From Sphingobacterium paludis (lineage in GTDB: Bacteria; Bacteroidota; Bacteroidia; Sphingobacteriales; Sphingobacteriaceae), in contig NZ_SNZV01000004.1 of NCBI RefSeq assembly GCF_004364125.1, positions 430,189-494,188 of the forward strand: a stretch of DNA of 64,000 nucleotides, written 5' to 3'. The position numbers and the translations under genes were made by a program. Below are positions 1-7,141 of this stretch, in pieces. The notes beneath the pieces were generated by a model that was given only the letters and a program-made list of their open reading frames with translations, was not told where the DNA came from and made no database searches. Every line of letters starts with the position of its first letter. Positions within the stretch are counted from its first letter, which is position 1.

Positions 1-1
1 A

Positions 2-259
2 GTAGACGAGGAAATCTTACATATGCGTAAGATCTTGAAAACTGAGTTAGTTGACCTTGATCTTTCTGTTCGTGCATTGAACTGCTTGAAAGCTGCTGAT
101 ATCCGTACGTTAGCCGAATTGGTAACATACGATGTGGCTGATATGTTGAAGTTCCGTAACTTCGGTAAAAAATCATTGAGCGAGATCCAAGAATTGGTGA
201 AATCAAAAGGTTTGTCATTCGGAATGAATTTGTCTAAGTACAAACTTGACGAAGAATAA
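2..259 (+). CDS. rpoA: RNA polymerase alpha subunit, C-terminal part (5' end outside window)
   Basis: The reading frame is open from base 2, so this is the 3' end of a longer gene; only the last 85 codons are present. The translated segment is the alpha C-terminal domain: two helix-hairpin-helix turns with the TLAELV and FRNFGKKSL motifs that contact UP-element DNA and activators. The ATG at 23 is internal and not a start. It is followed by rplQ in the usual end-of-operon order for ribosomal protein genes. Family assignment is secure. The gap to rplQ (136 nt) is longer than usual and holds a repeat. Confidence 0.95.
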   Translation, partial: VDEEILHMRKILKTELVDLDLSVRALNCLKAADIRTLAELVTYDVADMLKFRNFGKKSLSEIQELVKSKGLSFGMNLSKYKLDEE

Positions 260-304
260 TAAGTAATTTATAAATAAAGCGACCTGTTGCGTAATTCCCT
301 AGAG

Positions 305-355
305 AAGTAAAAATTCAAAATTAAAAATTCAAAAGACTGTAGCGGTTTTTTACTT
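305..355. repeat. AT-rich period-7 repeat between rpoA and rplQ
   Basis: Heptads of the type GTAAAAA/TTCAAAA/TTAAAAA are followed, after a short GC-richer spacer, by copies in the opposite orientation (TTTACTT units), so the two halves can pair. Similar period-7 arrays lie upstream of argF' (2346) and topB (56457). The function is unknown. No consensus TAnnTTTG promoter is formed in this copy. Confidence 0.5.
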
Positions 356-395
356 TTTACTTTCTTCAGACGGTACGCACAAAACAAATTAAAAC

Positions 396-938
396 ATGAG
401 ACACGGAAAAAAAGTAAACCACTTAGGCCGCACTGACAGTCACCGTAAGGCGATGTTAGCTAATATGGCGACTTCATTGATCAAACACAAACGTATTACA
501 ACAACGTTAGCTAAGGCAAAAGCGTTACGTACTTACGTTGAGCCATTGATCACCAAATCAAAAAATGACACGACGCATTCACGCCGTACCGTATTTGCTT
601 ACTTGAAAGATAAAGAAGCGGTAACAATCTTGTTCCGCGAAATTTCAGAGAAAGTAGCTACACGTCCAGGCGGATACACACGTATCATCAAAATGGAGAA
701 TCGTTTAGGGGATAATGCAGAGATGGCTTTCGTGGAATTAGTTGATTACAACGAAGTTTACGGACAAACCGCGAAGACCGAGAAAAAAGCTACACGTCGT
801 CGTGGATCTGCTAAAAAGAAAGCTACCGAAACGCCTGAAGCAGCAGCTCCTGCTGAAGAAGTAGTGGAAGATGTAAAAGCTGAAGAAGTTGCTCCAGCGG
901 AAGAAGCTCCAGCAACGGAAGAGAAGAAAGAAGACTAA
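396..938 (+). CDS. rplQ: 50S ribosomal protein L17
   Basis: Component of the large ribosomal subunit near the exit tunnel. Residues 1-125 match the L17 core (start [12 protein letters not shown], then the [11 protein letters not shown] helix). The remaining ~55 residues are a low-complexity tail, first Lys/Arg-rich and then Ala/Glu/Pro-rich, making 180 residues against about 120 in E. coli. Such acidic C-terminal extensions are common in Bacteroidota L17. Last gene of the ribosomal operon, followed by a clear intrinsic terminator. Confidence 0.97.
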   Translation: MRHGKKVNHLGRTDSHRKAMLANMATSLIKHKRITTTLAKAKALRTYVEPLITKSKNDTTHSRRTVFAYLKDKEAVTILFREISEKVATRPGGYTRIIKMENRLGDNAEMAFVELVDYNEVYGQTAKTEKKATRRRGSAKKKATETPEAAAPAEEVVEDVKAEEVAPAEEAPATEEKKED

Positions 939-970
939 TTTTTAAAAAAGATCTTTTTCAACTATAACTA

Positions 971-1000
971 ATCCCCAACCGTACAGTTGGGGATTTTTTT
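971..1000 (+). terminator. Intrinsic terminator of the ribosomal protein operon
   Basis: Perfect 8-bp stem (ATCCCCAACC with its complement, short GTACA loop) followed by seven T residues, 33 nt after the rplQ stop codon. It ends the rpoA-rplQ transcript and separates it from argD. Confidence 0.9.
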
Positions 1001-1031
1001 GTGCCTAGCGTCTGGATTTTGTTGCTTTTTA

Positions 1032-1064
1032 TTGGCTTATTCCCCGACGTCTTACTTATATTTG
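1032..1064 (+). promoter_or_regulatory. Predicted argD promoter
   Basis: TATATTTG at 1057-1064 matches the Bacteroidota -7 element TAnnTTTG; a TTG at 1032-1034 lies 22 nt upstream, slightly wide for the -33 element. Transcription would start near 1071, giving a leader of about 30 nt before the argD ATG. Confidence 0.5.
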
Positions 1065-1102
1065 TCTACAGGACTTTTAACTCCTTTCATATCTTATCAT
1101 AC

Positions 1103-2239
1103 ATGGACTTATTTAACGTTTATCCTATTAATCCCATTAATATTGTGCGCGCCAAAGGCTCCACAATATGGGATGCTGATGGTAATGAATACCTTGATCT
1201 ATACGGTGGGCATGCCGTAATATCGATCGGCCATACGCATCCGCGCTATGTCGAAGCGTTGACCGCGCAATTAAGCAAAATTGGTTTTTATTCAAATTCG
1301 ATTGAAATACCAATTCAAAAGCAGTTGGCTCGACGATTGGGGGAGGTATCCGGTAAGGTCGATTATACATTGTTTCTGTGCAATTCAGGTGCAGAAGCGA
1401 ATGAGAATGCATTGAAGCTTGCTTCCTTTCATAATGGCAGAAAAAAGGTTATCGCGTTTAGCAAAGCGTTCCACGGTCGCACGTCGTTGGCGGTGGCCGC
1501 TACGGACAACCCGTCTATTGTTGCTCCTGTCAATGAGACCGATAATATAGTGTTTCTTCCTTTCAATGATGAGGAAGCATTGCGTAATACTTTCGCAACG
1601 ATAGGTGATGAAATTTCATCGGTTATCATAGAAGGGATACAAGGAGTGGGGGGTATACGTGAGGCCTCCGTTGATTTTTTAGCATTGATCCGCCAGTTGT
1701 GCGATCAGTACAATAGTGTTTTTATAGCAGATTCCGTGCAATGCGGTTACGGCCGTACAGGCGATTTCTTTTCGCATGATTATGCCGGCGCTCAAGCGGA
1801 TATTTATACGATGGCCAAGGGCATGGGAAATGGATTTCCGATCGGAGGCATTGCGATTGCACCGCAGTTTAAAGCCTCCTTTGGTTTATTGGGTACCACG
1901 TTTGGTGGCAACCACTTGGCATGCGCTGCCGCAGTTGCCGTATTGGATGTTATCGACGAAGAGGGCCTACTGCAGAACGCCCGCGTCGTCGGCGATTATT
2001 TGATCCACGAGTTGAATAAATTTGATAAGGTAAAAGAGGTGCGTGGAAGGGGGTTGATGATTGGCATCGATCTGCCTGAAGAGCTCGCCCAGGTCAAGAA
2101 GGATCTTTTGATAAAAAACAGGATTTTTACTGGCGAGGCCAAGCCAAATGTGATCCGAATTCTTCCTGCCCTAAATATCACCAAAGAAATCGCGGATCGA
2201 TTTTTAACCGCTTTCGATGAACGGTTGAAGTCGTGCTAA
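1103..2239 (+). CDS. argD: N-acyl (acetyl/succinyl) ornithine aminotransferase
   Basis: PLP-dependent class-III aminotransferase converting N-acylglutamate semialdehyde to N-acylornithine. Visible features: the cofactor-binding NSGAEANE around residue 95, the adenine/ring-stacking FHGRT motif, EGIQGVGG, and the Schiff-base lysine in AKGMGNGFP (about residue 239). The frame is open back to 1001, but the ATG at 1103 gives MDLFNVYPINP, the usual family N-terminus, and 378 residues, the normal length; the longer start would run into the predicted promoter. First gene of the argD-argF'-argB-proC-argE cluster. A class-III enzyme here could also act in ornithine metabolism, but the context supports ArgD. 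Confidence 0.93.
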   Translation: MDLFNVYPINPINIVRAKGSTIWDADGNEYLDLYGGHAVISIGHTHPRYVEALTAQLSKIGFYSNSIEIPIQKQLARRLGEVSGKVDYTLFLCNSGAEANENALKLASFHNGRKKVIAFSKAFHGRTSLAVAATDNPSIVAPVNETDNIVFLPFNDEEALRNTFATIGDEISSVIIEGIQGVGGIREASVDFLALIRQLCDQYNSVFIADSVQCGYGRTGDFFSHDYAGAQADIYTMAKGMGNGFPIGGIAIAPQFKASFGLLGTTFGGNHLACAAAVAVLDVIDEEGLLQNARVVGDYLIHELNKFDKVKEVRGRGLMIGIDLPEELAQVKKDLLIKNRIFTGEAKPNVIRILPALNITKEIADRFLTAFDERLKSC

Positions 2240-2345
2240 ATCGCGCGTGTAGCGTATTGAACGAAGGCTGGCTATACTTTAGCATAAAGACATAAGAAAC
2301 TGATAATATAGAATAATGAATCATAGATAGTCAGTAGCACGTTTT

Positions 2346-2377
2346 TTAACTTTCTACTTTCTATTTTTTACTTTATT
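2346..2377. repeat. AT-rich period-7 repeat upstream of argF'
   Basis: Successive units TAACTTT, CTACTTT, CTATTTT, TTACTTT lie directly before the argF' ATG. They are related to the arrays at 305 and 56457. No TTTG occurs in this copy, so it does not make a consensus promoter. Confidence 0.5.
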
Positions 2378-2381
2378 AAAG

Positions 2382-3344
2382 ATGCAGAAATTTTTCTCGG
2401 TAGCAGATGTAGATGATCTCGCCCAAGTGGTCGATGATGCACTAGCTTTGAAAAAGAGTCCCTATGATTCAAAAGATTTAGGGAAAAATAGGACGTTAGG
2501 TTTGGTCTTTTTAAACCCAAGTTTGCGTACACGGATGAGTACGCAAAAGGCCGCGATGAATTTGGGCATGAACGTCATGGTCATGAACATGGACAAGGAC
2601 GGTTGGGCTTTGGAAACTCAGGATGGTGTCGTTATGGACGGTACCACGGTAGAGCACATCCGTGAGGCGGCAGCCGTTATGGGTGAATATTGCGATATCT
2701 TGGGACTTCGGTCTTTTCCGAGCTTGAAAGATAAGGAAGCGGATTATACCGAAGATCTATTCAACAAGTTTGTGAAATTTTGTGCTGTGCCTGTCATTTC
2801 TTTAGAAAGCGCAACCCGACACCCGCTGCAAAGTTTGACCGACTTGATTACCATAACCGAACACAAACAGGTAAAGAAGCCCAAAGTTGTTTTAGCGTGG
2901 GCACCACATGTAAAAGCTCTTCCGCAGGCTGTTCCCAACTCCTTTTCCGAATGGATGTGCAAAGCACAGGAGCAGGGGCTTGTTGATTTCACGATAGCTC
3001 ATCCTATGGGCTATGAGCTTAGCGAAGAGTTTACCAAGGGGGCAAACATTTCTGACAATTTGGAAGAAAGTCTTCAAGGTGCGGATTTTGTGTATGTTAA
3101 AAATTGGTCATCCTTTGCTGAGTATGGCGAAGTATATCCTGTTGCGCAGAACTGGATGATGGATAATGAAAAACTAAAATTGACCAACGATGCGAAGGTG
3201 ATGCATTGCCTACCTGTAAGGCGCGATCTGGAACTCTCGTCTGAGATACTGGATGGGCCAAACTCCTTGGTTATAAAAGAAGCGAGCAACAGGGTTTGGG
3301 CAGCGCAGGTGGTTTTGAAACGTATGTTGGAAAAATTAAACTAG
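2382..3344 (+). CDS. argF': N-acylornithine carbamoyltransferase (AOTCase/SOTCase type)
   Basis: Transfers the carbamoyl group from carbamoyl phosphate to an N-acylated ornithine, giving N-acylcitrulline, in place of the ordinary OTCase step. Seen: SLRTR at 47-51 (carbamoyl-phosphate site), GWALET, RHPLQS (HPxQ), and the C-terminal HCLPVRR motif. The sequence is of the Bacteroides SOTCase/Xanthomonas AOTCase type, not classical ArgF. At the position that sets substrate choice (Pro90 in the B. fragilis succinylornithine enzyme, Glu92 in the Xanthomonas acetylornithine enzyme, both from memory) this protein has Val90 in MDGTTVEH, so the acyl group cannot be named. 320 residues, normal length; argB follows after 21 nt. 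Confidence 0.93.
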   Translation: MQKFFSVADVDDLAQVVDDALALKKSPYDSKDLGKNRTLGLVFLNPSLRTRMSTQKAAMNLGMNVMVMNMDKDGWALETQDGVVMDGTTVEHIREAAAVMGEYCDILGLRSFPSLKDKEADYTEDLFNKFVKFCAVPVISLESATRHPLQSLTDLITITEHKQVKKPKVVLAWAPHVKALPQAVPNSFSEWMCKAQEQGLVDFTIAHPMGYELSEEFTKGANISDNLEESLQGADFVYVKNWSSFAEYGEVYPVAQNWMMDNEKLKLTNDAKVMHCLPVRRDLELSSEILDGPNSLVIKEASNRVWAAQVVLKRMLEKLN

Positions 3345-3365
3345 ATAAAAAAGATAGGCTAATCG

Positions 3366-4160
3366 ATGGGAAGTGTGTTGAATGTGATAAAAATAGGAGG
3401 CAATGTAATTGATGATGAGAGTCAATTGGAGAGCTTTTTAGAGAAATTTGCCGCGTTGCAGGGTAAAAAAATCTTGGTCCATGGCGGAGGAAAGGTGGCT
3501 ACGCGTACGGCCGCTGGCCTTGGAATTGAGGCAAAAATGATCGATGGCAGGCGGGTTACCGATGCAGCCATGCTGGATGTTGTAACGATGGTGTATGCCG
3601 GACTCACCAATAAAAAGATTGTCTCGTTGTTGCAAAAATTTGATTGCGATGCGTTGGGATTGAGTGGTGCAGATGGCAATGCGATCAAAGCGGTGAAACG
3701 ACCAGTAAGGGAAGTGGATTACGGCTATGTAGGCGATATCTTGGTGGATAGTGTCAATACCCTGAGCATTAAAAAGTTTTTGGAAGCAGGATTCACGCCG
3801 GTGTTCTCCGCTATTACACACAATGGGCTAGGACAATTGCTGAATACGAATGCAGACACCATAGCCTCTGCTTTGGCCGTCTCCCTTTCAAAAATATACG
3901 ATACCCGTCTTATTTATTGTTTCGAAAAAGATGGGGTGCTGCGTGATGTTAACAACGAGCGATCAGTCATCAAATCCATTACCCCGGACGAATTTGAAAC
4001 CCTAAAAAGCGCTGGCGTTATCTATGAGGGTATGATTCCTAAGTTAGACAATGCATTTCATGCTATTGGCAAAGGTGTTAAAAATGTATATATTGGTAAC
4101 GCTTTAAACCTCCATTTATACCAGCAAGGAGAGTTTGGTACCTGTATGTTAGCAAAGTAA
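3366..4160 (+). CDS. argB: N-acetyl (acyl) glutamate kinase
   Basis: Amino-acid kinase family enzyme phosphorylating N-acylglutamate, step 2 of arginine synthesis. Seen: IKIGGNVI at the N-terminus, HGGGKVAT near residue 40 (substrate/phosphate loop), LTNKKIVS, LNTNADTIAS, and the C-terminal GMIPKLDNA motif. It lacks the extra N-terminal helix typical of arginine-inhibited hexameric kinases, so feedback inhibition by arginine would not be expected by family comparison (inference). 264 residues. Only 4 nt separate it from proC, so the two are surely cotranscribed. Confidence 0.94.
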   Translation: MGSVLNVIKIGGNVIDDESQLESFLEKFAALQGKKILVHGGGKVATRTAAGLGIEAKMIDGRRVTDAAMLDVVTMVYAGLTNKKIVSLLQKFDCDALGLSGADGNAIKAVKRPVREVDYGYVGDILVDSVNTLSIKKFLEAGFTPVFSAITHNGLGQLLNTNADTIASALAVSLSKIYDTRLIYCFEKDGVLRDVNNERSVIKSITPDEFETLKSAGVIYEGMIPKLDNAFHAIGKGVKNVYIGNALNLHLYQQGEFGTCMLAK

Positions 4161-4164
4161 GATC

Positions 4165-4965
4165 ATGAGCAAAATAACGATAATCGGTAGCGGAAACATC
4201 GGTTTTTCCTTGGCCAAGGGTTTGGTTAAATCAGCGCAGTATGCGCCAGCCGACATTACCTTGACGAGGCGGAGCGTAGCCGCGTTAAAGGAAGAAGCAA
4301 GTTTAGGATTTAATACAAGTGATCAGAATGCTGTCGCTGTAGCGTCTGCCGATATCGTGGTACTTGCCATTCTGCCCCAGCAATTAAAAAAGGTGATGGA
4401 AGAGATCAAGACCGCTGTTCACGCTGGACAAATCGTAGTCTCCGTGGTATCGGGCGTCAGTTGTGCTGATGTCAAAGCCGTTTTGGGCGAAGACATTCCT
4501 GTAGTACGGGCGATGCCTAATACGGCTATAGCCATCGGCCAGTCGATGACCTGTATCGCAACGGATAGCGCAACGGAAGAACAAGTTGCTCGCGTAGAAG
4601 CTTTGTTCGAATCCGTAGGGTCGGTTGTGGTTATTCAAGAGGATCTTATGACCTCCGCAACCGCGTTATGTGCTTGCGGTATAGCCTTCTTTTTAAGAGC
4701 TATTCGGGCAGCATCACAAGGCGGCGTTGAGATCGGATTTCATGCCCATGATGCCCTGAAGATGGCTGTGCAAACAGCGAAAGGTGCCGCCGACTTGTTG
4801 TTGCAAACGCAAAATCATCCAGAGGGAGAAATCGATAAGGTGACGTCGCCCAAGGGATGTACCATTGCGGGCCTGAATGAAATGGAACATAACGGGTTTA
4901 GTTCGGCTTTTATTAAAGGGATCAAACTTTCTGCAAAGAAAGCAGGAGGACTTTACAATGAATAA
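4165..4965 (+). CDS. proC: Pyrroline-5-carboxylate reductase
   Basis: NAD(P)H-dependent reduction of 1-pyrroline-5-carboxylate to proline. Rossmann start ITIIGSGNIGFSLAKGL, the RAMPNTA motif near residue 117, and a C-terminal dimerisation domain with TSPKGCTIAGLNEME (the conserved P5CR signature). 266 residues, family-typical. It sits inside the arginine cluster, 4 nt after argB and overlapping argE by 8 nt, an arrangement also known from other Bacteroidota arginine loci. It may recycle pyrroline-5-carboxylate formed from glutamate semialdehyde or ornithine. Confidence 0.92.
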   Translation: MSKITIIGSGNIGFSLAKGLVKSAQYAPADITLTRRSVAALKEEASLGFNTSDQNAVAVASADIVVLAILPQQLKKVMEEIKTAVHAGQIVVSVVSGVSCADVKAVLGEDIPVVRAMPNTAIAIGQSMTCIATDSATEEQVARVEALFESVGSVVVIQEDLMTSATALCACGIAFFLRAIRAASQGGVEIGFHAHDALKMAVQTAKGAADLLLQTQNHPEGEIDKVTSPKGCTIAGLNEMEHNGFSSAFIKGIKLSAKKAGGLYNE

Positions 4966-6025
4966 ATCTATAAACGCGTTGGTTGAGGAAAGTAAGGCTC
5001 TTTTAAAAGGCCTTATCGCATTGCCCTCCTACAGTCGAGAAGAGCATGACACAGCAAATTTGTTGTGTCATTTTTTTGATAGCCACGCTGTTGTTTACGA
5101 ACGAATAGAAAACAACGTCTGGGCGTACAATTCTTTTTTTGATCCCGATAAGCCTACTATACTCCTCAATTCCCATCATGATACGGTAAAGCCCAACCCG
5201 GGTTATACTCGAGATCCATTTTTGGCAAGCGAAGAGGATGGAAAAATATATGGGCTGGGCAGTAATGATGCGGGCGGATGTTTGGTATCGCTAATTGCTG
5301 CTTTCTTATTCTATTACGATCGTACGGATCTGCGTTACAACCTTTGTGTATTGGCATCGGGTGAAGAGGAAGTTTCCGGGCGAAACGGAGTTGAAGAAGC
5401 ATTAAAACATGTTCATCCCATCGCTTTCGCAATTGTTGGCGAGCCCACCTTACTGGATCTGGCGATAGCCGAGAAGGGACTCATGGTATTAGACTGTGAA
5501 GCGGAAGGTGTGGCCGGTCATGCGGCGCGAGAGGAAGGAGAAAATGCGATCTACAAAGCGTTAGATGCCATCAACTGGTTCAAGTCCTATCAATTTCCGA
5601 AAACATCCGAATATCTGGGGCCGGTAAAGATGTCGGTGACGATGATTAGCGCAGGTTCGCAGCATAATGTGGTGCCCGCATCCTGCAAATTTGTGGTTGA
5701 CGTGCGAACGACAGACGCTTATAATAATGAGCAAGTCCTAGAGACGATACGTCAAAGCGTTCAAGTAAAGGTTGAGCCTCGTTCTACACGGCTTAATCCA
5801 TCAACGATAGCACTTGATCATCCTATTGTACAATCGGGAATACTGCTCGGTGCAAAAACTTACGGAAGTCCAACGATGAGCGATCAAGCACTGATACCGG
5901 TGCCATCATTAAAGGTAGGGCCGGGAGATTCCGCCCGATCACACGCGGCAGATGAATATATTTATGCCCGAGAAATAGAGGAAGGTGTTGCTTTTTACAT
6001 TCGTATGTTGGAAAATGTGCTCTAA
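4958..6025 (+). CDS. argE: M20-family N-acylcitrulline/N-acylornithine deacylase
   Basis: Zinc-dependent amidohydrolase of the M20 peptidase family. Seen: first metal ligands in NSHHDTV, the second in GSNDAGG, the catalytic glutamate in ASGEEEVSG, GEPT, GHAA, and the last ligand in ARSHAADE. The frame extends to 4877, but the ATG at 4958 is preceded by AGGAGGA (4944-4950), gives MNKSINALVEE and a normal 355-residue protein; the start overlaps the proC stop by 8 nt, indicating translational coupling. In a pathway with an N-acylornithine carbamoyltransferase this enzyme is expected to deacylate N-acylcitrulline. Last gene of the cluster. Confidence 0.92.
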   Translation: MNKSINALVEESKALLKGLIALPSYSREEHDTANLLCHFFDSHAVVYERIENNVWAYNSFFDPDKPTILLNSHHDTVKPNPGYTRDPFLASEEDGKIYGLGSNDAGGCLVSLIAAFLFYYDRTDLRYNLCVLASGEEEVSGRNGVEEALKHVHPIAFAIVGEPTLLDLAIAEKGLMVLDCEAEGVAGHAAREEGENAIYKALDAINWFKSYQFPKTSEYLGPVKMSVTMISAGSQHNVVPASCKFVVDVRTTDAYNNEQVLETIRQSVQVKVEPRSTRLNPSTIALDHPIVQSGILLGAKTYGSPTMSDQALIPVPSLKVGPGDSARSHAADEYIYAREIEEGVAFYIRMLENVL

Positions 6026-6081
6026 CGGTCGGAAAATTGAACCGAGAGCTCAGCGTCGGTTTAAGTACCACTATGAAATAT

Positions 6082-6125
6082 AAAACGAAGCAATCCAATA
6101 TTCGTAAGATTCAGATTGCTTCGTT
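6082..6125 (-). terminator. Terminator of the lrp gene
   Basis: Perfect 12-bp inverted repeat (AACGAAGCAATC at 6084-6095, complement at 6114-6125) with an 18-nt loop. On the minus strand it is followed by TTTTATATTT, so it should end the Lrp-family transcript; it may also stop argE transcripts arriving from the other side. Confidence 0.7.
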
Positions 6126-6188
6126 ATACCCCAATCCCTTGGCGTATCGAGGGCTTTATCGATACGTTTTAGACATTTTTAATGTTTT

Positions 6189-6659
6189 TTAAAGCGTAAT
6201 TTGTCTTTTTATGCTCTCTTCCAGAGAAATAATAGTCTCTGTGCGTTGAATCCCGGTCAATGCTTGAATATCTTCATTCAAAACTTTGCGTAAATGTGCT
6301 GTGTCCCGACAAACGATCTTGGCAAACATACTGTATTGCCCCGTGCAGTAGTGTAGCTCAACTACCTCGTTGATGGTTTGTAGTTGTTTAACAGCATCTG
6401 AATACTGAGAACCTTTTTCCAGATAGATTCCTAAGAAGGCTGTGATGTCGAATCCGACCTTTTGGGGATTAATAATAAGTTCGGATCCTTTGATTATGCC
6501 TAGTTCTTCCATCTTTTTCATGCGAACATGTATGGTTCCTCCGGAAACTATTAGTTTTTTTGCGATTTCTGTGTACGGAATTGACGCGTTTTCCATTAAA
6601 ATAGACAAAATCTGAATGTCTAAATTGTCTAAATCGTAATTTGAATACTTTTTATCCAT
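6189..6659 (-). CDS. Lrp/AsnC-family transcriptional regulator
   Basis: 156 residues: an N-terminal AsnC-type helix-turn-helix (about residues 10-55; LDNLDIQILSILMEN, then YTEIAKKLIVSGGTIHVRMKKM) followed by a C-terminal effector-binding RAM domain (about 65-150; YCTGQYSMFAKIVC). Such proteins form octamers that sense amino acids. It converges on argE and diverges from a candidate small RNA, so control of the arginine cluster is plausible but not shown. A near-palindromic sequence at 6759-6793, about 100 nt upstream of its start, might be a binding site. Confidence 0.9.
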   Translation of the reverse strand: MDKKYSNYDLDNLDIQILSILMENASIPYTEIAKKLIVSGGTIHVRMKKMEELGIIKGSELIINPQKVGFDITAFLGIYLEKGSQYSDAVKQLQTINEVVELHYCTGQYSMFAKIVCRDTAHLRKVLNEDIQALTGIQRTETIISLEESIKRQITL

Positions 6660-6724
6660 AAAAATGGTTGTTTGTTTAAAAATATCTGACTCTTTTTTGT
6701 AAAATAACTAAAAATCAAATAAAA

Positions 6725-6756
6725 TTTGCAGAAAAATGTAATGTATTTTATATTTG
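6725..6756 (+). promoter_or_regulatory. Consensus Bacteroidota promoter for a short transcript
   Basis: TTTG at 6725-6728, exactly 20 nt, then TATATTTG at 6749-6756: a full match to the -33/-7 consensus. Transcription would begin near 6762 on the plus strand. No open reading frame follows before the terminator at 6846-6880. Confidence 0.7.
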
Positions 6757-6762
6757 TATTAA

Positions 6763-6880
6763 CAAAACAAGGAAATAACACAAGTTTTGTTAACATTAGC
6801 ATGTTACTTCCCTCAAAATAACATAGGTTTATAATTGGTTAGCGTAGAAGCTCCTCGCCCGGGGAGCTTCTTCCTTTTAT
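6763..6880 (+). ncRNA. Candidate structured small RNA (about 115 nt)
   Basis: Bounded by a consensus promoter (6725-6756) and an intrinsic terminator. Three hairpins can be drawn: a 10-bp perfect inverted repeat TTAACAAAAC/GTTTTGTTAA (6759-6768 and 6784-6793), a 6-bp ATGTTA/TAACAT stem (6801-6806 and 6819-6824), and the terminator stem AGAAGCTCC/GGAGCTTCT (6846-6871) followed by TCCTTTT. No coding frame of note. The left arm of the first stem begins 3 nt before the predicted start, so that repeat might instead be an operator. Not recognised as a known RNA family. Confidence 0.45.
6846..6880 (+). terminator. Intrinsic terminator of the candidate small RNA
   Basis: Nine-base-pair GC-containing stem (GAAGCTCC and its complement plus one A-T pair) with an 8-nt loop and a T-rich tail (TTCCTTTT). 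No plus-strand gene lies upstream between lrp and here, so it either ends a small RNA or acts as an attenuator before the gene at 7142. Confidence 0.65.
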
Positions 6881-7141
6881 GATATGCCCAATTAAGAACC
6901 TGTTTTCCTTACAAATTTTATTTTTTTTGTAAAAATAGCAAGTATATTTCTAATTCTATTTTATTTTTTGGTAAATACCGGTCATCCTATTGAAAATGTT
7001 TCATTTATCGCTGTAACGATGTTGCCCGTTTGAAGGTATCTTATTGCCGTTTAGCAGAAGGTGTCATATTGCTAACAATAGCCATGGCAAAACGCTCGAT
7101 AACGCTCTTGATTTATTACCTTTACCCTAAACGGATAATTT
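6881..7141. other. Noncoding gap before the gene at 7142
   Basis: AT-rich for the first 100 nt. Contains a 7-bp inverted repeat TTACAAA/TTTGTAA around 6910-6932 and a near-consensus -7 box TACCTTTA about 20 nt before the ATG at 7142, which may be the promoter of that gene. No ORF or RNA gene recognised. Confidence 0.4.

Noticed and set aside
1001..1102. Longer N-terminus for ArgD from 1001
   Set aside because: The extra residues are hydrophobic and unlike the family, and they overlap the predicted promoter; ATG 1103 fits the family start.
4877..4957. N-terminal extension of ArgE
   Set aside because: It is the shifted frame of proC; the Shine-Dalgarno at 4944-4950 and family start point to ATG 4958.
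6660..6760. Second Bacteroidota promoter on the minus strand for lrp
   Set aside because: Only partial matches (for example ATTTG without a preceding TA at the right place) could be found; no confident call.
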